A DNA stretch of 64,000 bases, taken from NCBI GenBank assembly GCA_013396655.1, contig WBMV01006612.1, positions 664,068 to 728,067 on the forward strand, in the 5' to 3' direction. The notes under the pieces were generated by a model. That model had not been told where the DNA came from and did no database searches. It saw nothing but the letters and a program-made list of their open reading frames with translations. The number at the start of each line of letters is the position of its first letter. The first letter of the stretch is position 1. The DNA is from Campylorhamphus procurvoides. Its lineage: Eukaryota; Chordata; Aves; Passeriformes; Dendrocolaptidae. This document shows, one piece after another, positions 41,449-55,100 of the stretch. Both the position numbers and the translations under genes were made by a program.

Positions 41449-41787
41449 CCCGGAAGTCCAAAAAGTTGGGGAAATTGAAAGGGATGCACGAGGAGCAGCC
41501 GCAGCAGCGGCAGCAGCCGCCACCGCAGAGCCCCGAGGAAGGGACGACGTACATTGCACCTGTGACCGAGCCCTCTGTAAACACTGCACTTGTCCCCCAC
41601 ATGTCTGCTATCTCACCAGCACTTACTCCCTCTCCTGTCAAGATCCTTGAAAGCATTGAACCAGAGATCGTGTACGCAGGATATGACAGCTCAAAGCCGG
41701 ACACAGCAGAGTACCTGCTCTCCACCTTAAACCGCCTGGCCGGCAAGCAGATGATTCAGGTGGTGAAGTGGGCAAAGATACTTCCAG
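41449..41787 (+). CDS. NR3C2: NR3C2 exon 5: hinge and start of the ligand-binding domain
   Basis: This 339-bp exon completes the Ala codon begun in exon 4 and continues [16 protein letters not shown], a basic stretch that extends the DNA-binding domain and carries the nuclear-localisation signal in this family. A Gln/Pro-rich tract ([10 protein letters not shown]) follows, then a Ser/Thr/Pro-rich hinge ([10 protein letters not shown]), and then the first helices of the ligand-binding domain: [28 protein letters not shown] and VVKWAK. The Asn of STLN and the Gln of AGKQ correspond to Asn770 and Gln776 of the human receptor, both known hormone contacts. The Gln/Pro tract is about four residues shorter than I recall for the human protein, which would explain 339 rather than about 351 bp. 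The acceptor is CTTCACAG; the donor CAG|GTAGGA is weaker than those of the neighbouring exons. The complementary-strand reading frame over this exon is a shadow. Confidence 0.97.
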
Positions 41788-42333
<546 letters not shown>

Positions 42334-45300
42334 TAAGTATTCCTTAATGGCCCTTTTCAATACAGCTTAGAAGGTTTATTCTGTCTTTATTTGGTTTTCA
42401 GGCATACCTGCAGTCCGAGAAAATTTCAGCTAATACTGGCTTAAAAAGTTGCTAAATTTTAAATTTTTTTCAGTGACTCACTTTTCAATTGCCAAAGCTT
42501 TGTTACTGCCATCAGTTTCTCCTTACACATGTTGATGTGTTTTCAAATTAAGACCATCCTACTGGCTTGAAATATGACTGATACATAACCAAGACTTATA
42601 TGAAAGAACATTTTTTGGTATCTACTGGAGCTTGGAAAAATATCTTAACTTCTAGGAAATGGGAATGTTTAAATTACTGGGGTTTTCAGAGCAGTCATAT
42701 AATGGTGCTTTTGTTAACAATATACAGCTGTTCAATGTGTTTTCTTGACAGTCTTAATTACCCTTCTTTGCAACCATGAAAGAAGCCGAAATGTTTTTTC
42801 AGTATTGAAACATAACTTCTTTTATGTTGCATTCAGACAAAAAGAAGGATCAGCCATTCTGCCTGAGAATCTGTGTTCCTTCATATTTTAAGTTTGTGTC
42901 TGTTTAGTGCTTTGCTTTTGATGACTATAATTTAATTTCTGTTCCATTCTCCTAGTGTTTATTACAAGACAGTAAAGTCAAAATCTAAGTGAATACACAG
43001 GCAGTCAAACAGGGATGGCATCATTTGCTTATCCCAGAAGACTGAAGTTTTTTTCTAGAGGTAAAAATGAGACATAATCAATAGGATGTGGGTCCTCTTG
43101 AAGACAAAAAAATAAAAAAAAGGGAGAAAAATTAACAAAAAATAACTTACCACACAATTTCCCGAAGCATTCTGAAATCTTTTTCTTGGAGAAAATGCTT
43201 TGTTGCTGTCCATCTTAATAGTCTGTTTTAGGAATTCCTAAATAATTAATGAGTATGAGATTGGTCCTAAAGCAGTGAGCAATATCAAAGGAGGATTCTT
43301 TGGTTTGGTTTGTTTTTAAGAGGAGGAACTGGTGATTCACTGCATGTGGTTGAAAATGTGGTGTCAGCCATTTCCCTTGTTGAAAGCACCTCCATTATGA
43401 TTCAGACATTAGAGAATTATCACAGGGAAGAAAGGTATCTGCAGATAAAGCTAAGTGAAAATGTGAACTTTGAAGAATTTAGTTCTCCTGGGGAAACGCA
43501 GACTAAAAGTTCAAATACAAAAGCAGCTTTCCCTCATCTGAAGAAAGTCAGTCAGGGGGTCAGAATTTATTGGATGGGGAAATCAATCCTGGTTGCAAAT
43601 AAAAGAGTGTGTGCATCGCCAGTGTTTGTGGTACTATAGCTAGAAGCAACTTGCAGAAGTTGAGATCAATTGTGAGTTTTATGCTGCAAGCCTTGAAGGT
43701 AGGTGCCTGCAGAGTTATATTGAGGTTGAGATCCAGTTGGAAAAAGGGAATGCAGTGTCATCCTGGAGTGCAAAATTAAAACATCCCACACCAGATATAT
43801 ATGTAAGGTAGTGGTTTGGTCTTCTGTGTGTTTAGCAATGTACTCATTTCAGAGCTACCACAGGTAGCAGAAGGCAGTTGCTTCTAAATAGACAAAAAAT
43901 AAATTACCAGGAGCTGTGAGAAGGGGACAGGGGCTTTCGAAGTAGCTAATCAGGGCAAGAAATTTCCTTGGAGGTAAAAGAGTAGGAGATCAGTGTTTTC
44001 TCCGAAACAGTGATGGACACATTTGTGGAACAGAACAGAAGGGGCTTTTGTCATTTTGTTCATGTTTCATACTTGATGGGAATCACAGCAGGTAATTGTT
44101 CCCACTTTCTTGTATTGCCAGTCAGGATGGTAATTGAGACTGCTTTTGGAGTCTGAGTTTTGGGCTCTCCAGCAAAGGGGAGCTGAGAAACTGCACAGAG
44201 CCTGTGGAGTGTAGTCAAGGTTGTTGGGAGCTGACTGGGACAGTCTGGGATCTGGGCTCACAAAGCCAGGGGAGATGATGCTGGGTGCAGTGGGGATTTA
44301 ATTGTAGCCTTCAGCTGCCAAATGAGTTGCTGTGGAAAAGCTGAAATCAAGAAAGTGCTCAGTGGAAAAATGAGAGTTTGTGATTGCAAGTCTGGGATGA
44401 CAAATTACCTCCTGGGCAGCAGGAGAAGACATTTCATAAAAGAGATAGTGAAATAGCAGAGCAGATGCCCAGAGAGACCTTGGAGTCTCTGTCTTAGAAG
44501 ATGTCCAAGCCTTCACTGGGCAAAGCCTGCTCCAACTTGATATTAACCCTGCTCTAAGCAGGGATTTGGACTTGAAACCTCCAGGGGTCTCTCCAAAGCT
44601 GCTGTTTTGTGATTCTGGGTTCAAGAGACACAATGCTTTTCCCAGTTGTGAGGTAAGGTCAGAGATGAATTCTTGGAACTGTGCAAGTTGGCCAGTACAG
44701 CTCAGTGTAGAAAACATTCCGATAAGCACAAAGCATGGTGCATATTACTGTCTGTGAAGTGCTTTGAAGCTTTGCTCTGGAATTGCTGGAGGCTGCTCTT
44801 ACCTTTAGTTTTTAGGTACCGTGAACTTGGAAATGTGGAGTGTAGTTCTAAGCAATGGCCTTTGTTTCACTGCCACAAGGTTTATCAGACCTCCCTAAGG
44901 TTTACTTGGTGCAACTTTTTGAATGTTTTACTGCCCTCAGCATTTTAGGACATGTATTAATTGATGCAGAATGGAAGGGAGATGCTTTACAATTTATTTT
45001 TTTTTGCTGGCTTGAGAGGGTTATACTCATGTTATCACCTGGATGAGATTTTCTCGGTATTTCTTCATATTGTGTATGGAGAGGTCATTTGCCATCTTTG
45101 TGCAAGAAGAAATTAGCAATGTCCCTGGCCAGTAGCATGTCCTTGGTGCCCCAGAGGGTTCAGCATTTTCTTCAATGAACAGTTAAACAAGAGTGAAAGT
45201 AGAGGTTGGCATTAGTGGAATTATGTGGCTTTGTTTTATGTTAAATGAATTTTCCATTTACTCTTGACTGCTGTGAATAAAAGGAAGTCGTAATGTCTCT

Positions 45301-48300
45301 GGAAGGCCGTGATATATGATCTTGTTTTCTTTCTTATTCTGAAGGCCTGTAAACAAGGCGAGTAACAAATGAGGATCTCTGTTGTTAATAGCTGTTAAAG
45401 TAACTTTGATTGTATAAATACAGTGCAAAATGCCTCCCTACTCATATGTGCTTTGATTTCCTGTTAGGTTTATGGAAGGCTGGAAATATTTTTTCCACCT
45501 TCATTTACTCATGCTACGTATTTAATTAAGTGTCCTGTTTGTCTTTATGGATCAGGCATATATTCCATTGATTTAATTGGGCTTAGATGAACATGCAGAT
45601 TTCAAGTGAGGGATAAGAAAATGGCTGCCCAGCCTGTTACAGAAATGCCTAAAAGCAGCTTGAAAAGAGGCATAAAATAGACCAGTGTATTTTATGTTGT
45701 GTTGGTGTAAGTTATGGCACGTGTGGTTTTTTTGATCCACTCCTTTTGTAGCATAGTAGTTGTAATCAAAACCAATATTCTGTAGATGCTGCTCTGGTTT
45801 TAAACCACAGTAAATCTTTAAAAGACTGTCTTATACATGACACCGCATGATTCCTCTTGCAGGTAAATGCTCTTAAAAAATGACTGTTCCATACGTAAGA
45901 AGTCTCAGAAGGTGTTGCAGTTATGTTCCTAAGGCTGTGCAAACTCAAATTCAAGAAGCTGCAAAGTCCCAAAATTAAGGTGGTCCACGAAGTCCTAGTT
46001 TAAGCCCTTTGGGTACACGCATTGACTACTGAATCCATAACCAAATCCTTAAGTTACGCTATCCCATAATATTTTTCTCATGTGACTCCTTTGATCAGGT
46101 TGGCTGAAATGTAGGGATGATATAGGATTATGTAGTGAGAGACTGTTGGAGTTTTTCTTCATTTGTTGCCGCTGAGGAAACCTTACCTTGAATGGATCTA
46201 GGGATTTAGGAAAACAGAGGGATATTAATGGGGAAGATTTTCTTAAGACGTGGCAAAAGACTGTCCCTAATTCAACCCTAAGTTCTGAGCCTTTTCAGAT
46301 TCCTACTGCAAAAGTAACAGAAATCCTACAGGAAAAAAAAAAATTCTGTTGTTTATTTAACTTGTGGGAGGAAGAAAATTTCTCTTTAAGACTTAACCAA
46401 AGACTTTAGCTGAAATTTTCTAATCTAATTCAACGTGAGGCAGGCATATGCATGGACAATTTAAGTTCAAAGCATTAAATGGGTAGAATTACACACAACT
46501 GAAAGCAGGAAACAAAGCGGTGCTGCTTGGAACGGGTGCAAGAACAAAGCAAGGGATGGAGCAAAACAAAATGGTTTGTAACGCCACCGTATTTTCAGGG
46601 GTTCTGGCTGAAACTCTGCAAAATAAACTGTTTACTACAGGGAACAATGTAAAACATGACTTTTAAGATGTGGTCCTGGAAGGCAGGGAAGTCAGTTCCA
46701 AATTCTATTGGTCTTTCCCTCAGTGGTTGATCTAATCAGTGAACTAATAGCTAAGTTAGTGGCGTTTTGAAGCCAAAGTCCTCCACGTTTTTGAAAAGAG
46801 GTGGTGTGACGCTTCCTGTCCAGGAGAAATCTGATGAGCCCAATCTTCCAACAGCAGCAGTTTATGTCCTTGCAGTGCAGAAGTCAGATGCCTAAATTCC
46901 AAAGCAAGGCATGGGATGCTCCTTCTTGCTCACATCGTGACGGGCTCAGGCATTGCTGTCCCGCCGGCTAGTGGTGGCAACGTCCCAGGTATCTGCTTCC
47001 ACCCGTACATTAAGTCAGGGCATTGGCTGGCAACCTTTCAGAGGCTCAGGAAGGAATAAAAAGCATTTATGAGCGCAGCACTGCCAACAGAAACCCGACA
47101 GGAGCCAAGACGTGGAATGGCAGGGATCCTTGCTCCCACAACGTGGGAAACCAGTGGGAGCAGTGGGACATGGGCTGCCTTTGGAGCCATGGCTTTTGCT
47201 CCCAGAATATCTCCTCCTCCCAGCTAGAAGCCAGACACTGCATCCCTCATGACAAGCTGCACTGCTTATCCATTTCTGGGATGGTGGCTTCTTATTTCTC
47301 CATTGGGCAAAAAACCCAGCTGTGGAATTGGTGATGATTATTAAAACTCAAGCCCTGCTGCTCTTTGCGAAGTGTTAGATTTCTTCTGGCTTAAAAACTC
47401 CAAAGGGGCAGCCTGACCCCGGAGTTCCTCCACAGGTCTTGATTTTTATTTTGATTTGAAGTTTTACACAGTCTCTTTGTAGATTTCTGAACCCTTGGGA
47501 TTTCTGAAGAGACTCAAGATTCCAAAATCATTTATTATTTTTAGCAAATTTACCTGAATTACCTTGTTTACTATTCCAGCCCTATCTAGCTGTAAAACAG
47601 CAATGATGTGGGATTCTGACAGAGTTCAGCAATGCTGAGACACACCATGTTGAGACTCTTTAGTACATTAAAGTACAGCATCAATGTTTCAGCAGTATTT
47701 TGCAAATGCACTGAATGACTAATGTGTTGTGTGTTTTCTTGCGCCTTTGATATTCCTTGATTTGTCGTCTGCCGCATAGAGAATAAATCATAGGTGCATA
47801 AGTGTGCAGGTTCTGAATTTCTTGGCCATTGTACTTTAATGTGTCATTGGTTTTTTTACCCTACTCAAGGACTTGAGGGTTTACCTGATAAAAGCAGCAG
47901 CAGGCATTGCAGAAGGCAACCAAAAGTATTGAAATTAACTTGAAAAAGCGATTCTAAAAACTGGGGCCAGTTTTCACAAGTGTTTGGATCGGTGATGTCT
48001 TTTTTTTCCATCTGTGAAATTATTGTATTACATCATATGCAGCTCAGTCCTTACAGTAAAAAGGTTTCAGTAGAGGCTGCAGTTTGCTGGATATTGTGTA
48101 CAAAACATTAAGAGCAGGGTATACCCATTGATGTATTGGGTGGTGTTTTTGACTGATAAAGAAGGTGAGGCTTCAGGCCATGGATTTTGAATGCAGAAGT
48201 GGCTGTCCTTTCATTATTACCATTTTGGGGAATTGTGACACTATTGGCCACTTTTATAGACTGTAGTGTAGCATGGATGGATATTTCATTAGAAAATTCA

Positions 48301-50320
48301 ATCATCGATTCCATATATCTTTAAATAATACATACTGTGTACGTAATGTAGTTTAACAAACTAAGTTTACTACAAATTAATATACATACATCTTCTAAAG
48401 TGCAAGATTTAACTTCTGGTAAAATCAAAAAGTAGTATTTCAAGCATCTGTCATGCTATATTTTTGATAATTGTCCCAAGTGTGAAGATGTAAAATTCAA
48501 AAGGAGGCAGAGGTTGATACTGGCAATTGTGGAAAAATGGAGCATACATTTTTCAAATGAGAAAGTTGATGTAGAACAAATGAGGTAGAGAGGGGCAGGA
48601 AGATCAGCTTCAGTACATGGGGGTTTCTGTGCTAGTGTCGTCATGGGATGTGGATGGGCAGAGGATTTTATAACATTGAGCAAAGTTGTAAAATTAAAGT
48701 GAGAATTAAGATGTAGCTCAGCTACATTTTATTAATACATTTTATTTCAAATCCTCATTTAATAATTAGGTATATTTTATTAATAAATAAACTGTTCATT
48801 GTCTTTTCCTGGTATTTCTAATATCCTCTCATAAGATGCTGGGGAAGCTGGGACCATTAGGATTTGCTGTTGCATAAGGCAGTGCAAGGATGCAGCAGCC
48901 TCTCTGTGCCCTTTCAGTGCTGAAGCCTGTAAGTCTTCCTGATATTCTGATTTCTATGGAAACAGCAGGAAGATAAACGTAATAAAATAAGCTGAATATT
49001 TAAGAACAGCATTTTTTAACCTTATATACCTTGAGGGTTGGGGGGACTGATTAGTTAGATCGGCTGTGAAGCCACTAAGTAACTTGTTTTGTTGTTTAAA
49101 GGATTACTTTTTTGCTTTTATGTTCAGCAGGCTGGTGGCTGTTAACCCTTTTGCCTTTTTTTGCAATCTGTTAATCTTGTAGTTTCTAAATTTAGACACA
49201 TTTTTGTAATCTCTTTCATCTGGCAGTCTTCAAATCCCTCATTTTTAATTAGTATTGCTGCAACGATTGTTGATGGGAGTAGTCAGTGTTCGCTCTTTGC
49301 TAATAACTTGTGTGTGTGTTCGCTGATCTTGTTAAAAGGTCATCAAGCACTCCTTGATGATCCCCCCTGCATGATTTTTGCTTGCATATGTTATTTTGTT
49401 GGGGAGTACTGCATTCGTACAAACTGACAGTGCAGTGAGAAGTGAATACCTTTACCAGTAATTTTTTTATATACATTGTTACTATTATTTACTTTTTCAT
49501 AAAGCACAGCTCAGTTCCCATCCAGAGAAGTACATGAAAGGATTTTGTTACATACCCACCCCACAATAGTGCAGACACTGAAGGAAATTTTGAAGAACTG
49601 CTGTCATACCTGTACATAATAGATGTAATATGCTTCAGCTAGATTTTCCAAGTCTTTATTTTGCTTTTTCTTTGTAAGCAGGTCATTGCTTGGGCAAAGC
49701 AGTAGTCTTGGTTTCTTTGTATAAATTTCTAAAGACTCTGCCTTTTAATGCCTCTATCTCTAAACATGTCTTAAATTTCTAGAGGGTTTTGGTTCAAACT
49801 GTGAAACTGTAAAGGAAAATAGGAGATAAAGTATTTATAAGGAGATCTGCAAGAATGTGGAAACTGTTAGAAGAAAGGTCCGTCTAGCACAGTTCCTCAT
49901 CCTTTAAACTGCCCAGTTGCAAAGGAAGCTTAAGATCAGGACAAGGGTAAAATGATACTTTTTCATTTGCCTGCAGTCAGTGATTTAGGTACTTTCTGAA
50001 AGTGCGATTGCATTCGGACAGTCGTGCTTAATAACCTTTCTGTCTCTTTCTTCTGTGAATTTCCTAATACCTTTGTGAATGCATTTACAATCTTGACATC
50101 TCAAATGTTGTGTTGCAGTCGCTTCTGCAATTTAATTATGCATATTTGGTTGTTGGAGATGTTTCTGAAGAAGCTGGCTGATAATTTCATGGAGTGCCAC
50201 TTCATTGCTGTGCTTGTAGTAATAGTGGGTATAATCCTTTTCATCCCTTATATGGGATCACTTAGATCTCTGTCAAGTTCTTCTGTGAGCTGAAGAATCA
50301 GGTAGTCACTTTAATCCCCA

Positions 50321-50330
50321 CCCCCCCCCC
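50321..50330 (+). repeat. Poly-C run
   Basis: Ten consecutive C follow CCCCA in an otherwise mixed sequence. It is a simple homopolymer that may slip during replication or sequencing. Confidence 0.85.
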
Positions 50331-50639
50331 TTATATATCAGTTGCTTGCTATCCCTGGCCATCCTCAACTCCTCCCTGCATGCTTTTGCTAACCCATTGT
50401 ATTAATTTTGGGAGGAGACCAGAGTGACATGCTGGATTCAGAGTGCAGTGAATACAGTAGCAGAATTAGAAATCCTGTCTTGCTCTCAACTGTTCTCTCT
50501 TTGCTTTTTTTGACGAGCACTGAGCAAGCATTTTCAAAAGGCAGAAGCCCCCAAAACCTGTCCTGGGTTACACTTAGGTCTCTTTATTGTGTGATGTTTG
50601 TTACTCCTGTTATTTTGTGTGTCTGATGGGAGATGATTA

Positions 50640-52120
50640 TCCTGTCTGCATTGTCCGTTTAGTGATTTTCACCTTCCATTTTGTCAGCCAGCCTCGCAGA
50701 CTTGCAGGATTTTTCAGCAGTCTTTCACAGGCAGCTCTCAATTTCATCATCTGGAGTCATCAGTAAGCCCTGTCACTTCCATAGGTCTGATTTTTTTTGG
50801 GTGATTTATGAGCACAGTTCCCAGCGCAGGCCTCAGAGTGGAGCTCTGTGAGGCTTCCCTGGTAACCTCCATTACTTGTGAGAGATGTCCATTTGTTATT
50901 ACCCTCGGTCTCCTATTTTTAAGCTGCTAATAATCCATGAAGAGACCTCCTCCTTATCCCTAAGCTCTCTTTAAGAGCTTTCAGGAGATCTTTTTAATAG
51001 CTTTAAAATCCAACCTTGCCGTGATTGCGTCCCCACGTACCTCCTGATACAAAGCAGTGTGCAGGTCCTAGACCAGTAATTACCCACTCTGGCACGCTGA
51101 CAGAAGATATTAGAGCCCATACCCAAGATGCATGCCCCAGTTTCCTTTGTGTGGAAACCAGGGCAGAGGAGAGGAGCAGAGGGTTGGTGTTTGCTTAGGT
51201 CTCACCCCATATGGCTGTGGGATGCAGCTAGACCTGGCATGTGCAAAGCATTTCCATCGTACAGACATTGCCTGTATCCACCAGAACATCCTTGTGCTAT
51301 CGTTGGAGTGCTCTTACAGATTTGTGAGACATGACCTCTCCCTGCCAAACTTGTGCTGACTTTCTTCCTTTGCAGCATATTTATTTATCTATTTCATGCT
51401 CCTCTTTCAATCGTTTTGCTAGATATAGAAATGAGGCTTACTAGCCTCTGGTCTCTTGAGTGCTCCCTTCCCACTCTCAGACCCATTTTAAGAAATCAGT
51501 CACGTTTGTCGCCTTCCACGACTTTTATAAGGGCAATTTAAGCAATAAGCTGCACAGCACGGTTAGTAGTTCAGCAATTCCGTATTTAAGTTGCTTTACA
51601 GCTCATGGATGGATGCCATCTGGTCTTGGTGATTTATTACTATTCATTTTACTGTATTTTTTTTTCCTCTTTCCAAACCCTCTTCTACTCAGACTTTAAT
51701 TTGAAACTAGTTCTCATACTTGCTTACTGAAGAGGCTCTGATGCAGAGCCTTCCTGGACTCCTCTACTGAAAGCACCGATGCAAAGATTTTATTTAACTT
51801 TTCTGATCTTTCTCAGACACTTCTTTTTCATCTTGGCCATCAGTTGGCCCAGTGTATGTTTTGGCAGGTTCCCAGCTTGTGATGCATTCAAAAGGATTTG
51901 AGTGTTAGGTTTTATGATTTCAGCATGAAGACTTGCCCAGTGATTTAACATTTAACATGGCGTAATTATGCTTTCTTAGTATTGTCTCAGCATGATTTTG
52001 GGACATCCACAAACCTTTTGGGAGGGTTTCTTTTCACTTCTCTCGAGGTCCTTGGCCAGAAGGGTTAGGATAGGGGTTTGTTCTTTGCAAGTGTCTGTCT
52101 GAACGTGGCGCTGCTTAAAT
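50640..52120 (-). pseudogene. Decayed CR1-family LINE ORF2 (reverse transcriptase region), antisense
   Basis: Read on the minus strand from about 51.9 kb downwards, fragments of a non-LTR reverse transcriptase appear in the correct order. NSNKSPRPDGIHP (near 51650-51610) matches the RT motif KSPGPDGIHPRVLKEL. KATNVTDF (near 51510) matches KKANVTPIFKKG. A stretch near 51350-51310 ending in MSHKS corresponds to HGFxxGRSCLTNL. TLRPALGTVLINH (near 50840-50805) corresponds to GSVLGPLLFIIFIND. Several stops and frameshifts separate them, so the gene is dead. It is much older than the sense CR1 tails elsewhere in the window and resembles the ancient CR1/L3-like lineage shared by amniotes. The outer limits are approximate. 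Confidence 0.75.
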
Positions 52121-55100
52121 CTTCCTGCACATCAATGAGCTATTTGCTGGCATCTCCAAATGCCTTTCAGATGCTTTCTTTTGCTACTTCCCTGGTAGAG
52201 TTAAATATGATGAAAAGAGAAATGAGGAAGTTGTTTTTCTAAACTGGTATGAGAGGAAGCCTTGCCTCCGTTGTCTTCCAGAAAATGCCAGGCTTTGTGT
52301 GGCAGCATCAGCAAAGTCTTGATTTTTGAGACGTCGTTGGCCTAAGAGGAGAATTGACTGCATATGGAATATAGCAGTAATTTTGTTGATGAACCACTGC
52401 AAGTGACAAACAGCCCTGGCAGAATGGATGTATAAAACGATACCTCATGGTCACCTTTCCTTGCTGTTAATACCTTTCTCTGATGAACTTCAAAACAGAG
52501 TATTTATTGTCATGTGTACATTATCATCACTTATTATTGAATGTAGTATTGAAAAAGCATTTTGGTAAAGGCATAATTATGTATTTTCTAATTTAAACTG
52601 TGGTTTGTCTCTTTTGAAATGTAAATGCAAACCAAAAGAGAGTATTTGGTATCAGCATTCTGCTAACAGCATAATTAACTGTTAATACCAGCAGATACTT
52701 GGGGGTTTTGCTGTTGATGTGCTTAGGATTTTAGGGTTGCATAACTTGGTGATTATTGAGTTGGATTTTAGCACAAGTTCTCTGTTGGTGATTGCGAGCT
52801 GAAACTCTCCTTTGGCAATCATTATCCGTGGGCTGTTGCCAATTCCTTTGTTGGTAGGCACATAACAGGAAGACACTTGGCTGAAACTTTCAAAGCAGCT
52901 CTAAATTTCTTAGTATCAGTTATATGGGATGGCATTCTCTAGGATCACCATGAGGATTTTCTGGGGAGAAAGCTTTCAGACTTTGCTATAAGTTCGGTTT
53001 AAAATTACCAAGTTAAGTTTAAAAATTGCCAATTGCTTGGATGGCTAAAGCCCCCAAAACACCAGCAGATCTGCAGATCTGTTTCAACCTGAAATGATCT
53101 TCCCTGTATGATTGTCAGTGTTCAGCATTGGTGGGCCTCAGTCCAGTCCATGTTTTGTCCTGGGTTTGGCAGGTTCTTCTGCCAAGGTCATTGCTGTAGT
53201 GCCAGTGCTCCCAGGTACACACCCCTCAGTCTGCAGCATCCCTGTCCCCTGGGGAGAATCTTGTGGGGTTAAATGTTGGACTTTTGTAGTGGGGTGGGTT
53301 TACACGTTGTCATGGCAGGGTTGGTTGAGGCGTGGATCATTACTGAAGTATTTGTCTTTCAACAACTTTTAGGCAGGGGCTGTGGTGTCACCTGGCTGAG
53401 ATCCACCATCGCTTGCGTGGGCAGCAGGGTGGTCATCTGAGGATGTCACCATTGTGCTTACCTCTAACTTAACACTTTCCTGGATAAACCACCTAATTCC
53501 TGATCTATGTTTGTCCATGGCAGTTTAATAACTGTAGGGTGATAGTTGAATTCTCTATTCTTTACTGCTTAGGAAGAGCAGCTGATCCTTACCGGGAGGA
53601 GGAGAGGTTGCTGGTGGTGCCAAAAATGGAATATTTATTTCTAATGGGTTACTGACAAATAATGGGGGAAATGGACATGACCCTAATTTCTCTCCAGCAG
53701 AAACTGATGACAAAACTGCCCTGAATTTCACTGGGATTGAATGCCCACATTTGCCATTGCTGCAAGGTAGCAGGTATTTTTGCCTTCCTGGAAGGAAGAG
53801 ACTAAAGCTTTTCTTTAAGAGTTGAAGGGAGTATGTTTTGTCTCTTTCTGCTGTAGCTTGCAGAGTAAGCAGCGATTAGAAAGTGCTGAATAAGAAATAA
53901 GTACTGAATGAAAAGTCGTAATCGAATTTTGCCTGAATTCTGCATGTATTTTGGCTTGGATTTTGATCAGTGCAATAACTTAATGATGCTGCCCCGGTAC
54001 TGCTGACTTTGGTTGAGGTTACAGTGGCTTCAGGATGGGAAGCAGGTGTCTGGGTACAGTCCATTGAGCAGAGTAACGCACAGTGTTCCCCAGTGCTGCT
54101 GCACTCACAGCAGTGCAGGCATTGCCCCTTTGCACTGCAGAACTGCTTCAGTTTTATTCTAGGTAGTGTCTGTTGCCACTGTTGGAGCTGTTGAAGTAGA
54201 AAACTCCCTCAAGAAACAGTAAATTGTTGTGACAATAATGTGTTTATTTTTTTTTCTTTCCCCAAGAACCTCAAAACTTTTTCCAGTCAAGGAAGCCCAC
54301 CCAAGGCAGGTAAGATAATTCAGGCCAAGGGCTTTTCTGATTAGATGTTTTGAGCAGCTGAACAAGGGATGCTGTGATCCCATGTCCCTGCTATTTTTCT
54401 CTCTTTATCCACAGCATCTCTGCCTTGCCCTCAAGGTGTCTGGTGATGTTTTGCTTCTCTCTCTGCCAAGTTCAAACTGACTTTTTCTGGCATGGGGGAA
54501 AGCATAACGTGTTTTCTGAGGCTTCCAAACAAGTTTTGACCTTCAGGCCTTTGGCAGGTTTTGTTGTTGGGTTGCATTTATTTGATTGGTTATTTGTTTT
54601 GGTTTTGTTACAGTGTAATGTGCTTTATGAATTTCCCTGAAATAATTAAAATTATGGACAACCTTCAAATGGGTGTGGGTTTTAGTCTAGCAAAGGAAAG
54701 GCTCTTGGTTAGAAATTTGATTGTTACAGTGGTAATTGTGTACAATCAGGAAACACAAAAAATGTCTTTGACATCAGATTTTTGCTACAAATCTTGCTTG
54801 GTCTTCTCCTGAGTCCCGTGGCAGAGGCCAAGGGACTAAGTCAGCTGCACGTCTGTTCCTCTGAGGTGCTGTGAAAGGGGTGCCTTGGCCCATTGTTGCT
54901 TTGGATTATCAGCAAGCCACTTAAGCCCTGATGAAACTCCAACACACCCACTGCAGCTTTCCCTTTCTTCATTTCTCTGTCTAATTTAGGAAGATGCCTT
55001 GTGCTGCAGCTTTGAATAGTATCCATGAAAAAGTAAATAAAATGTGGTATCACGTTTAGTTTGGGGCTGAGTTTCACCTGTCAGTGAATATTTTTTGATA

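Noticed and set aside
41195..41746. 183-codon minus-strand frame
   Set aside because: Antisense shadow of NR3C2 exon 5 and its flank.
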